Assembly (NCBI GenBank): GCA_032207245.1
Contig: CM063500.1
Span: 36,855,987 to 36,919,986 of the forward strand
Source of the DNA: Pardosa pseudoannulata
Taxonomy: Eukaryota; Arthropoda; Arachnida; Araneae; Lycosidae
DNA length: 64,000 bases
Direction of reading: 5' to 3'
Below the pieces are notes generated by a model. That model did no database searches, was not told the DNA's origin, and was given only the letters and a program-made list of their open reading frames with translations. Positions 50,330-63,010 of this stretch are shown here, in pieces (positions within the stretch are counted from its first letter, which is position 1; every line of letters starts with the position of its first letter). A program made the translations under genes and the position numbers.

Positions 50330-53300
50330 AATTACGTTAGAATCTATTTAGCAAGGTGTAAATAATTTTCTTTGTATCTCAAGTGTCGATTTTAGACGGA
50401 TGGGTAGGGCGTCGCTTTTCGGTGCAGTAGTTCACGGATTGAACACTAATGCTGCATTTTGCCACAATAAGATTAATTTTTCTCTAAACAGTATGTCATG
50501 AATATTCATTCATGTCATTCTCTTTTCAAGCCAAAATCTGTAAAATAACAGCTGTCATAAAAACAGAACTCCTCAACGCTTAAACATTCGTTCAAAATTG
50601 CACGCTTTCTGAAATGTTAAGACAATATTATTTGTATACGTAACGAATATATTATTTACTTCTATAAATGTCTGCTATTGTGCTTTCGGAAAAAAACGTC
50701 AGTCTTACGTGACTGACCAAAAATTAATTCTGTTTGAGCTCGGAAATATTCACATACATTACAATTATTGTATACAATGGCTCAAGAAAGAATATTTATA
50801 GTAAATTCAAGTGTTTCATTCAGTTCGATAGCAATAAGAAGTTTCAATTGTTATGTTATTTAGCCATACTTTACTCTAATTTTTGTGTCTTCCAATAAAT
50901 GTTACGAAACTGATATAAAATATTTAGACCACAGATTAACATGGTTTAACTCTCGAAAATTGTAGAAAAATTAAAGCTGTAAACATTGGATGTATAATTT
51001 ATAAATTTGAGAATTTATAAATAGAATAGATAAATAGAATACATAAATTTGAGAATATATTAATAGAATATTTAAGTTTGAGAATATATTAATAGAATAT
51101 ATAAATTTGAGTATATATAAATATAATATTTAAATTTGATATTATATAAATAGAATACATAAATTTGAGAATATATAAATAGAATATTTAAATTTGATAA
51201 TATAAATAGAATATATAAATAGAATATATAAATTTGAGAATATATAAATAAAATATATAAATTTGAGAATATATAAAAAGATTATATAAATTTGAGAATA
51301 TATAAATGTAATATATACATTTGTACTGGAAATATCTTTATAATTATGTTAGTACCTATTTAGAAAGGTTTAACCAATTTTCTTTGTCTCTCAAGTGTCG
51401 AATAATAGACGGATGGGTAGGACGTCACTTTTCGGTGCAGTAGTTCACGGTTTAAAACCTAATGTTGCATTTTACCACAATAAGATTAATTTTTCTCTCA
51501 ACAAGTATTAATCAATATTCATTCATTTCTTTCGCTTTTCATGCCAAAAATGTTAAAATAACAGCTGTCGTAAAAATACGACGCTTAACACTCATTCTAA
51601 ATTTCTGAGCACGCATTCTGAAATATTAAGAAAATATTATTTGCATACGTTACGTATATATAATTTACTTTTATAATTGTCTGTGATTGTGATCTTTAAA
51701 AAAAGTCAGTCTTACATGACTGAACAAAAATTAATTCAGATGTATTAATTTTTGTTCAGTCACGTAACACTGAGGGAAATATTCACATATATTATGATTA
51801 CTATATACAATGGCTCAAGAAAGAAAATTTATAGTAAATTGAAGAGTTTCATTCATATGTATATGCTTTCGATAACAATAAAAAGTTTCAATTGGTATGC
51901 TATTTAGCCATACTTTACTCTTAGCAAAAATGTTACGAAACTAATATCAAAGTTTTAGACAACAGTTTAACATAGTTTAACTCTCGTAAATTAGAGAAAA
52001 ATTAAAACTGTAAACATTAAATATATAATTTATGAATTTGAGAATTTATAAGTAGAATAGATAAATAGAATGCATAAATTTGAGAATATATTAATAGAAT
52101 ATATAAATTTGAGAATATATAAATAGAATATACATATTTGAGAATATATAAATAGAATATATAAATTTGAGAATATATAAGTAGAATATATAAATTTGAG
52201 AATATATGTATAGAATATATAAATTTGTACTTGAATGATACTGTATAATTAAGTTAGTATCTATTTAGCAAAGTTTAACTAATTTCCTTTATCTCTGAAG
52301 TGTTGAATGATAGACAGATGTGTACGGCGTTTCTTTTCGGTGCAGTAGTTCACGGGTTTAAACCCTAATATTGCATTTTGCCACAATAAGATTAATTTTA
52401 CTCTAAAAGTATATAGCAACAATATTTTATCATTTCCTTTGCTGTTCATGCCAAAACATGTATGACAACAGATGTCGTAAAAGTACAACGATTTAACACT
52501 CATTCGAAATTTCTCAGTACGTTTCCTGAAATGTTAAAAAATATTATTTGCATACGTTACGAATATATTATATACTTCTATAATTGTCTGTGATTGTGCT
52601 TTCGGAAAAAATTAGTGTTTCGTGAATGAAAAAAAAATTCTTTTTTAGCTCAAAAATATTCATATACATTACGATTACTATATACTATGGCTCAAAAAAG
52701 AACATTTATAGTAAATTCAAGTGATTCATTCAGTTGTATATGAATTTGATAGCAATAACAAGTTTCTATTGGTATGTTGTTTAGTCATACTTTACTCCGT
52801 TTTTTGTGTTTTCCCAAAAATCGAAACTGATATCAAAGTTTTAGACTACAGTTTAACATAGTTTAACTCTCTGAAGCTAGAGAAAAATAAAACTGTAAAT
52901 ATTGGATATATAATTTATAAATATGAGAATTTATAATTTGAATATATATAAATAAAATATATATAAATTTGAGAACATATAAACAGAATATATAAATTTG
53001 AGAATGTATAAATAGAACATATAAATAGAATTTATAAATAGAATACATAAATTTGATAATATATAAATAGAATATATAAATTTTAAGAATGTATAAATAG
53101 AATAAATTAAATTTTGAGAATTTATAAATAGAATACATAAATTTGATAATATATATTAATAGAATATATAAATTTGAGAATATATAAGTAGAACATAAAT
53201 AGAATGCATAAATTTGGCAATATATAAATAGTATATTTAAATTTGATAATATATAAATAGAATATATAAATTTGAGAACATATAAACAGAATATATAAAT

Positions 53301-53880
53301 TTGAGAATGTATAAATAGAACATATAAATAGAATATATAAATTTAAGAATATAAAAATAGAATATATAAATTTTGAGAATATATAAATATAATATATAAA
53401 TTTGAGAATATATAAATAGCATATATAAATTTGAGAATGTATAAATAAAACATAAATAGATTATATAAATTTGACAATATATAAATAGAATATTTAAATT
53501 TGATAATATATAAATAGAATATATAAATTTGAGAATATATAAATAGAATATGTAAATTTAAGTATATATAAATATAGTATATAAATTTGAGAATATTGAA
53601 ATAGAATATATAAATTTGAGAATGTATAAAAATAACATAAATAGAATATATAAATTTGAGAATGTATAAAAATAACATAAATAGAATATATAAATTTGGC
53701 AATATATAAATAGAATATTTAAATTTAAGAATGTATAAATAAAATATATAAATTTGAGAATATATAAATAGACTATATAAATTTGAGAATATATAAATAG
53801 AACATATAAATTTGAGAATATATAAATAGAATATGTGAATTTCAGAATATTTAAATAGAATATATAAATTTCAATTAAAT
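50330..53880. repeat. Tandem repeat of about 0.9-1.0 kb, three units, with embedded minisatellite
   Basis: Units begin near 50330, 51340 and 52250. Each holds a SINE-head fossil (GGTGCAGTAGTTCACGG), then a non-repetitive part with GGCTCAAGAAAG-type and CATACTTTACTC words, then a run of 28-32-bp minisatellite of the type ATATAAATTTGAGAATATA. The run is about 330 bp in unit 1, 210 bp in unit 2 and about 950 bp in unit 3. Long Tyr/Ile minus-strand frames at 52863-53702 come from the minisatellite. Confidence 0.9.
50393..50470 (+). mobile_element. SINE-head fossil, copy in unit 1
   Basis: GGATGGGTAGGGCGTCGC aligns with the box A region of the SINE at 28253, and AGTTCACGGATTGAAC with its box B region. 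Sister copies are near 51412 and 52312. The SINE body is missing. Confidence 0.65.
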
Positions 53881-53911
53881 AAATTAATTATTTTGACCAA
53901 TTTTCAGACAG

Positions 53912-54068
53912 ACGATGGTCGAATAAATAGTGAATTGTTCTTTGACTGGAGATCGGATTCCATTGTTGGCATATATGGTCCTAGCCGTTCAGAATGGGGT
54001 TTTGGTAACGTTCGATCTCATAAAACCCCGTGTAGGTAAAAATGATATTATAGCTCTCCAATCTACCT
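53912..54068 (+). mobile_element. Diverged SINE copy (family 1)
   Basis: Weak head at CAGACGATGGTCGAA, then GGCATATATGGTCCTAGCCG and TCTCATAAAACCCCGTG, which match body segments of the other two copies. It ends AGCTCTCCAATCTACC in place of the CCAAACC tail. Older than the 28-kb and 44-kb copies. Confidence 0.6.
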
Positions 54069-55439
54069 ACATCTCTTAGTTTCTATTGTTTCTAATTAAT
54101 AAGAAAATATCGGAAAATCTCTGTTGCATACTTATTTAAACCATTTTGTTTACTTGAACAATGAAGCACATTTTGTTATTATTTTCATGGTGTTTGACGC
54201 ATTGCGAATATTAGACACACTTTTTTTTACCTTTATATGTATGTAATAAAAGAAACTTGTGTTGCCTGACGTTTATTGACTTTAACTTTTAAATATTTCT
54301 AACCTTTACGTTTATTAATAGGTATATAAATTGTCCTTTTTTACATTGTTTATAATATTTTTCAAAGATTAATAAATTTAGTGCTTGTTAATTTCAATGT
54401 ACATTTGTTTACTGTTACAAATTCTTTATTTCTTAGAGAATAAATTTCTATTCATAGATCATTTTTGCTTGTTTAAAAACTGAAATGTCTCGTCAAGGAA
54501 ATAATATGTTTCGTGAGTTATTTTTATGTGGTGACTATAAGATATTCTCGAGATTATTGACAAATGTGGAAAGTTTGTCGACTTTTGACGAAAACCAATT
54601 TAAAAGAGAGATAATCCAAGATAATTGAAAAAAAAAACATCTCAAAGTAGTGTTGTAAAATATTTACCTATTGCATTTATCGTATGTAAAACATTTATCT
54701 AAAATTCCCTAAATAAAACACCCTTTATCCGTCCATATCAGTAGAAATCGGTCCATGATAGAGTACTGATTCTTCGTTAATGCTGTATAGGTCAAGGAAA
54801 GACAATAAGAATACGCCTAAGCGACTGATGTAGGAGTGATATTGTAGAGTTAGTTCAGTGTATGTAGCTTATATTTAAGGATTATATTTATATCCTATAC
54901 GCTGTAATAAATAAAATAATCAGAATATCCAAATCATTAAACATCTGTTAAAAAGTAGGTATAATTCCGCTGGGAAATTAATACTGTATTTTTTTAAGTA
55001 ACAATAAAAATCTTACGTCAAAGCATCTTATTAAGGAGAGTTATAGCCTGTTTAGTGTAACATAATTAGCTTATAATTATAGCTATTTTTTTTCTGAAAG
55101 TATATCAATATTCCATTGCAAAGTAAGTGGACATCGACAAATATGAAGCAAGTTTCCTTGGAAGTTTAGGCAAAATATTTAGTTCCACCGTCCTTTTACT
55201 TATATTCTATTAATCCATCACCTTATAAATTAAAAAATGGAAACTCTTCTCAAACTAAACTGGAATGTTTCATATTTATTCATTACAGTTAAAAGTCATT
55301 TATTTATTTGTTTTAGCTTATTGAAACTCTCATATGAGAAATTCATCTTTTCATCTAGAGCATGATTTTGCCTGAATTTTTTAAAAGTAGTGAACGTATG
55401 GGTTACAAACTTCTTACAATAAAGTCATTGAAAAATAAT
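54069..55439. other. AT-rich non-coding stretch
   Basis: No gene or repeat recognised on either strand. Confidence 0.5.
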
Positions 55440-55441
55440 TA

Positions 55442-56659
55442 CAAGCAAGATCCAAAAAATTATGACCATCTATCAATAACGAGTTGGCCCACCTTTGACG
55501 TGCAACACAGCTTCAACCCGCCTTGGTATAGATGCCACAAGTCCATGGTATGGTCCAAGGATGGGGACAGATTTTTCCAGATGTTTAAGTAACAGTTAAG
55601 CAAATCCGAGATATTTCGAAGTGGTGGTCTATAAACTCTGAGCTGCTGATCCATGACATCCCAAATGTGTTCTACCGGATTGAGATACGGTGAGTTAGGA
55701 GACCAGGACATTAACTGGAATTCAGCATCATGTTCCCGGAGCCACTCCAACACAATTTTAGCTTTTTGACAAGGGCGTTGTCATGTTGGAAGATTCCATT
55801 TCCAGCTGGAAAAACAGAGGCCATGTAAGGGTGCAGCAGGTCCGCAACGAAGATCAGGTACCCTGTAGCCTTCATGGTCTCCTCTACCACAACCATGGGT
55901 CCTTGAGACACCCTAGAGAACGTACCCCAAAGCATAATACCGCCATCACCGGCCTATGTATGACCTACTGTACATTGAGGGAGCAAACGTTCGTCTGGAA
56001 GACGGCGTATCCTGCACGGCCATCAGCGTGATGCATGACAAACTGTGATTCATCTGACCAGGCAACTCTCTCCCATTGATCCATGGACCAGTTGGGATGT
56101 TCTTGCGACCAGCGTAGGCACAGTTGGCAATGACACTTGGTCAGAAAAGGCACACGAGTGGGATGTTTGCTATGTAGCTTCATATTCCACAGTGTCCGCT
56201 GAACAGTGCGCTCTGATACTATTCTATTTGGCCTTGCATTGTATTGGGTTGTGAGCTGAGATCCTGTCAGGCTCTGATTTTGCTTCACCATGCGAGACAG
56301 TCTCCGACGGTCTTTTTCTTAGATAGCTTGTGGACATCCAACACCATGTCGTCTACTGCTGGTTTCACTGTCATTCATCCACTTTGCATAAATACTAACA
56401 ACTGTAGATCGCGAAAAACCCACGAGTCGTGGAGTTTCGGAAATACTTCATCCGAGCCGTCGAGTCATTACAATCTGTCCTCTGTAAAAATCGCTTAAAT
56501 CCGCAGCCTGTCACATTACACAAAATAAGTGCAAAATGATTCTTCAGAATATCCAGGAGCACTTAAATACCACGTCCACCTGATCACGTGCCTTCTACGT
56601 CATCCAGGCGAGTTCATTGCAAAATATAGGGGTGGTCATGTTGTTTTGGCTCTTGATTG
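55442..56659 (-). mobile_element. Tc1-like DNA transposon with inverted termini
   Basis: 1218 bp flanked by TA (55440-55441 and 56660-56661). The left end is CAAGCAAGATCCAAAAAATT and the right end, read inward, is CAATCAAGAGCCAAAACAAC, both continuing to ATGACCA. It contains one minus-strand transposase pseudogene filling most of the element. Confidence 0.9.
55460..56500 (-). pseudogene. Tc1-like transposase, frameshifted
   Basis: The DDE transposase reads from about 56500 down. The middle at 56291-55965 contains LTGSQLTTQYNA, RTVQRTLWNMKL and the first catalytic Asp in WSDESQF. The next part, 55935-55711, starts at the MLWGTFS block and has the second Asp in FQHDNAL. The last part, 55753-55460, has the catalytic Glu in NPVEHIWDVMDQQL. 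There is a frameshift near 55750 and a break between 55965 and 55935. The helix-turn-helix segment upstream of 56291 has several stops. All three catalytic residues survive. About 340 residues would be expected for the family. Confidence 0.88.
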
Positions 56660-56661
56660 TA

Positions 56662-58200
<1,539 letters not shown>

Positions 58201-58234
58201 ACCTTTTATAATAAAATACACAAATTTATATGTT

Positions 58235-60060
58235 ATGTATCAAATGACCTTTACATGTGTTAGCGTTATCAGAAAACAGTTTATCTTTAGCTCTTCTCCA
58301 GGTAAGAAGTATAGGGTTTCAACACTAGAGATACTAGAGCTATTTCTAGGCATTATTATTACATGGAAAAGCATATGGAACCTACCTGTTATTTACTTAG
58401 CTATTATTAATCCTTAATTTTTATTATATAGATTAAAATCGGTTTGTTTTATCCTTATTCTTTCATCAGTTCAGCGTTGCAATCTCCTTGTTATGGTTCA
58501 AGTGAACTTTACATGTGTGACCGTCATCAGAAAACAGTTTATCTTTTGCTCTTCTTCAGGTTATAAGTATAGTTTATCAAACACCACAATTACTAGAACA
58601 GATTCTTGGCATCAGTATTTTATGGAAAAGCATATGGCACCCTACCTGCTATTTACTTTAGGTATTATTATTTCTTATTTGTTATTGATATATCATAATC
58701 TGTCTGTATTATCCTCATTCCTTTATTACTTGAGCTTTGCACTCTCTTTGTTATGTATCAAGAGACCTTTACATGTGTGAGTGTCATCAGAAAACAGTTT
58801 ATCTTTTGCTCTTCTTCAGGTTATAAGTCTAGTGTATCAAACACCACAGTTACTAGAACTATTTCTCAGCATCAGTATTTTATATAAAGCCTATGGCACC
58901 GTACCTGCTATTTACTTTAGCTATTATTAATTCTTAATTGTGATTGATATATCATAATCGGTCTGTATTATCCTTATCCCTTTATTACTTCAGCTTTGTA
59001 CTCTCTTTGTTATGTATCAAGAGACCTTTACATGTGTGAGTGTCATCAGAAAACAGTTTATCTTTTGCTCTTCTTCAGGTTATAAGTCTAGTGTATCAAA
59101 CACCACAGTTACTAGAACTGTTTCTCGGGATCAGTATTTTATGGAAAAGCATATGGCACCCTACCTGCTATTTACTTTAGCTATTATTAATTCTTAATTG
59201 TGATTGATATATCATAATCGGTCTGTATTATCCTTATCCCTTTATTACTTCAGCTTTGTACTCTCTTTGTTATGTATCAAGGTACCTTTACATGTGTGAG
59301 AGTCATCAGTTTATCTTTTGCTCTTCTTCAGGTTATAAGTCTAGTGTATCAAACACCACAGTTACTAAAACTATTTCTCAGCATCAGTATTTTATATAAA
59401 GCCTATGGCATCGTACCTGCTATTTACTTTAGCTATTATTAATTCTTAATTGTGATTGATATATCATAATCGGTCTGTATTATCCTTATTCCTTTATTAC
59501 CTCAGCTTTGCACTCACTTTGTTATGTATCAAGGGACCTTTACATGTGTGAGAAGCATTAGAAAACAGTTTATCTTTTGCTCTTCATCAGGTTATAAGTC
59601 TAGTGTATCAAACACCACAGTTACTAAAACTATTTCTCAGCATCAGTATTTTATATAAAGCCTATGGCATCGTACCTGCTATTTACTTTAGCTATTATTA
59701 ATTCTTAATTGTGATTGATATATCATAATCGGTCTGTATTATCCTCATTCCTTTATTACTTGAGCTTTGCACTCTCTTTGTTATGTATCAAGAGACCTTT
59801 ACATGTGTGAGTGTCATCAGAAAACAGTTTATCTTTTGCTCTTCTTCAGGTTATAAGTCTAGTGTATCAAACACCACAGTTACTAGAACTGTTTCTCGAC
59901 ATCAGTATTTTATGGAAAAGCATATGGCACCCTACCTATTATTTATTTAAGCAAATATTAATTATTAATTGTTATATAATATATTGTTATAAAATTGTTC
60001 TAACTTATATATCATAATCGTTCTGTATTATCCTTACCCCTTCATTACTTTAGTGTTTCA
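58235..60060 (+). repeat. 259-bp tandem array, seven units, with a recurrent open frame
   Basis: ACCTTTACATGTGTGA or a variant occurs near 58247, 58507, 58766, 59026, 59285, 59538 and 59798. Two unit types are interspersed: type A with ATGGAAAAGCATATGGCACC (near 58622, 59141 and 59922) and type B with ATATAAAGCCTATGGCA (near 58881, 59393 and 59652). In type A units an ATG-started frame of about 60 codons with FTCVSVIRKQFIFCSSSGYK stays open (58235-58417, 58493-58780 and 59012-59197). In type B the TATATAA change stops it early. Every unit has TCTTTTGCTCTTC(T/A)TCAGG or similar, which looks like a 3' splice acceptor. Confidence 0.93.
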
Positions 60061-60315
60061 CTCCCCTTATTATCCACAGAACTTAAATAGCAAGTAATTC
60101 GAAGCATTCTATATTGAAATAGCGTTTGCCCTGATATTAATATTTGAAATCTAACTTAATATATGTTTTTTTAAATTTATTACTTTATTATTATTCTTTA
60201 ATTAAATTGCTTAATTAACGATTCTTCTATTTTACTTTTTTAATTATAATTCTCCTTGGAGTCCCGGGATAGATTCTTCCCAAAGGCAGTGCTTATAAGC
60301 CGTTTACACAATAGT
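60061..60315. other. Short AT-rich spacer
   Basis: Nothing recognised. Confidence 0.5.
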
Positions 60316-60680
60316 GGAACTACGGTAGCTCAGTTGGCAGAGGCAACGATCTCGTAACTGAAAGGTTGTTGGTTCTCAAACTGAGCCGGCCTAAGATCCA
60401 CCGTGTTCGTTAAAGGTGAATCGGGCACGTAAAATATGCTTGTGGTCACAATGTCCTCCAAGTTCTCAATCAATACCTTTGGGGATGGCATGACAAGTCT
60501 ATGGATCTTCTGCTTGACCCCTGCTTCAAAATTAGGAAGGCCTACTTCAGCGAAGTAGTACTTTCACCTTAATGGTGCTCATTACAACAAATTGCTCCCC
60601 TGGGCCTTAATACAAGAGCCTTCAGGCTCAATCGTGATTGGTTCGTCCAAGTGGCATGAGAAACAGCAACAACAACATCA
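60316..60680 (+). mobile_element. tRNA-derived SINE, second family
   Basis: About 365 bp. The head contains GGTAGCTCAGTTGGCAGAG, a strong box A, an anticodon-loop-like CTCGTAA, which would read CGT (Thr), and a weak box B GGTTCTCAAACTG. A GC-richer body of about 250 bp follows, ending in GTGGCATGAGAAACAGC and a CAACAACAA tail. The cloverleaf is imperfect and the 3' part is not a tRNA acceptor stem, so it is a SINE and not a tRNA gene. Target duplications are unclear. Confidence 0.75.
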
Positions 60681-62215
60681 ATACCCAATAAAATTGTATG
60701 CTTTTTGGGGGTGTTCAACAGTTACATTTATCATATCATCTGGAAATAACCAAAATATGCGCATAATATAATTAGATGTTATGATACATGAATAAAATAA
60801 GGCTTTCTCTGTTTTGCTTTCTTTTTGAATACCTTTTTTCTCTAATTACTCAATTTATGCTTATCATAAAAGTTGCAAATAAAAAAATATGCTTACCTTA
60901 CATAAATAAAGTACGTTAAATTTTTATTTTCATCTTCTCCACAAATGCATCGTTTATGAAACATTTCTCCTAATTAGAAACAGTTTTAAAAATAGATGAG
61001 TACTCAACATTGAAATGTCTCGCTCTTAGATTACGAGACTAATGTTGATTTGAACGTCTCTGTACTCATAAGTGAGGCGTGATCAAATTATCTCTAATTC
61101 AGTACTTAAAAAAAGGTTTGCTCAGGATTATTATACATAATACAGATGTATTCACAGGATCAAATGTGTAGTTGAAGTTAAAAGAGCTTTTAAGTGATCG
61201 AATAAAATGAAACAAGACGTAATGACTTCACTTTTCTGCTGAAGGTCTAACCAGTATTTTGAAGAACTTAATGTTGTTTTAAGTGTAGATGCATTTTATT
61301 AAATAGTAAATTCTGATGTTGAAAATTTTGATTGCTGTATTAGATATTATTGTATTTGTAATTCCTAAATTATGTAAAGTATTATAAAAGGGAATCAGAA
61401 CTGATTTTACACGTTGAAAGCGGGGTATTAAAAAGATATCTGGTAAAATAATTTACTTATCAATTAACAGTTGCTGTTTTAAATAGTTGTTGTAATTAAA
61501 AAATTCAGTATCAATTTTTTATTGGACAAATTGTAGCTGTTTATAAGAATTTGTCAAATAATTCGTTTAACACACTGATGAAATTACGAAAATATTTGTG
61601 TTTCCTGAAGTAGAATGATATTTGAAGTAGCTCAATAAAATAGATGTAGCCTTCGAAAAAACTGCACACAGATCTACATTGCAAATCAATATATTTTCAT
61701 TAATTATTTTACCATTTTTCTCCCCGATAAGCCAAAAAACTGGTACACATTGCTTTTTGTTACATTTTTTGTTATAATTTTATGATAGTTTGGGCAATCA
61801 ACACGATTCTGATCAATTAATTTTTATCCCGATATTCACCGAAAACGAGATACACCTCCAATATTAGGAGAAGATATGAATGAGCAAGTCGTAAGCTATC
61901 GAAACATAACAACACGTGCACATATTATTGACTGTTGCGATCATGAAGTCGTTGATATATCTGTTGATGGGTGGACAATCATTGGGAAACATATTTTTAT
62001 TCTTAACACATTTATTTTTATAACTAAAATAATAAACACAAAACTTACAGGCAAAAATAAAAATAAGTCTACCATCCCAGTTTTGTGGTATGAAATACAC
62101 ACGTATGTATACAAAACTAGCTTAACCAAGCAGCAGTTCTTTTTGGTTTATAGAATGACAGGTAATTTCCACATCGATTATGTACTGCCAACAAAAATGG
62201 CTAATAATATTCGGT
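60681..62215. other. Mostly AT-rich sequence with one uncalled opening
   Basis: A 113-codon plus-strand opening at 61876-62217 starts MNEQVVSYRN and contains HIIDCCDHEVVDISVDGW. Composition is protein-like, but I recognise no domain and there is overlapping opening on the other strand. It might be a scrap of a transposon gene. Confidence 0.4.
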
Positions 62216-62217
62216 AA

Positions 62218-62470
62218 CCCCAATAAACCAGCGCCAGCTGCTAGCAGTGGCTTTTCGGTGTTGACCAGAGAACTTCGTCATCGATAACTGACTATTGCTA
62301 TCAGTCTCTCAATATCAAAACCTTTGACATATCCCGATATTGTTCCAATAAACTAGTGCGCAGGTGAGGGGAAACCAAGTTATATCCCACAGTTGCGAGC
62401 TGTAGAATTTCCGGTCTTGACCTGAGTGCTTCGTCATGGAGTTATTATTCGGATATCTGAAGACCTTGAC
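62218..62470. repeat. 126-bp direct duplication
   Basis: CCAATAAACCAGCGC near 62220 returns as CCAATAAACTAGTGCGC near 62346, and CTTCGTCATCG near 62275 returns as CTTCGTCATGG near 62430. GC-richer than its surroundings. Confidence 0.6.
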
Positions 62471-62489
62471 AGAGACATGATTCTACTCT

Positions 62490-63010
62490 TTGTCATTTTT
62501 ATGCTTACTGTTAGAAATCTCTGGATTAGAGGGCTCGCCCCAGGGAATCCTGTTGCACATTCATCCTGAAGGTCTTGAAGAAGACGTGAATCGTCAAAAT
62601 CAAGTATGAATCAAAAGTATGAATTCTGCTCGTTGTCGATTTTATGCTTACTGTTAGAAATCTCTGAATTAGAGGCATAGGCACACGGAATCCAGTTGCA
62701 CATTCATCTTGAATGTCTTGAATAAGACGTGAACTGTCAAAATCAAGTATGATTCAAAAGTATGAATTCTTCTCGTTTGCCATTTTTATGCTTACTGTTA
62801 GAAATCTCTGGATTAGAGGGCTCTGCCCAGGGAATCCAGTTGCACATTCATCTTGAAGATCTTGAAGAAGACGTCAATCGTCAAAATCAAGTATGAATCA
62901 AAAGTAAGAATTCTGCTCGTTGCTATTTTTATGCTTGCTTTAAGGAATCTCTGGGTTAGATGGCTCTGCCATTGGATTCCATTTTCACTTTCAACTTGAA
63001 GGTCTTGAAG
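62490..63010 (+). repeat. 144-bp minisatellite derived from an LTR segment, four units
   Basis: CTTACTGTTAGAAATCTCTG occurs near 62503, 62648 and 62791, with a diverged fourth near 62934. Each unit has CCAGGGAATCC(A/T)GTTGCACATTC and a TCTTGAAGAAGACGT word. The reverse complement of 40075-40215, inside the LTR-like element, has the same sequence in the same order. Confidence 0.85.

Noticed and set aside
52863..53702. Tyr/Ile-rich minus-strand frames up to 119 codons
   Set aside because: Produced by the 28-32-bp minisatellite, whose near-multiple-of-three units keep frames open.
60316..60390. A true tRNA-Thr gene
   Set aside because: Box B is weak, the acceptor stem does not close, and the sequence continues into a SINE body and tail.
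61876..62217. 113-codon protein-like frame
   Set aside because: No recognisable domain, overlapping opening on the other strand, and neighbouring sequence is repeat-derived. Kept only as an uncalled opening.
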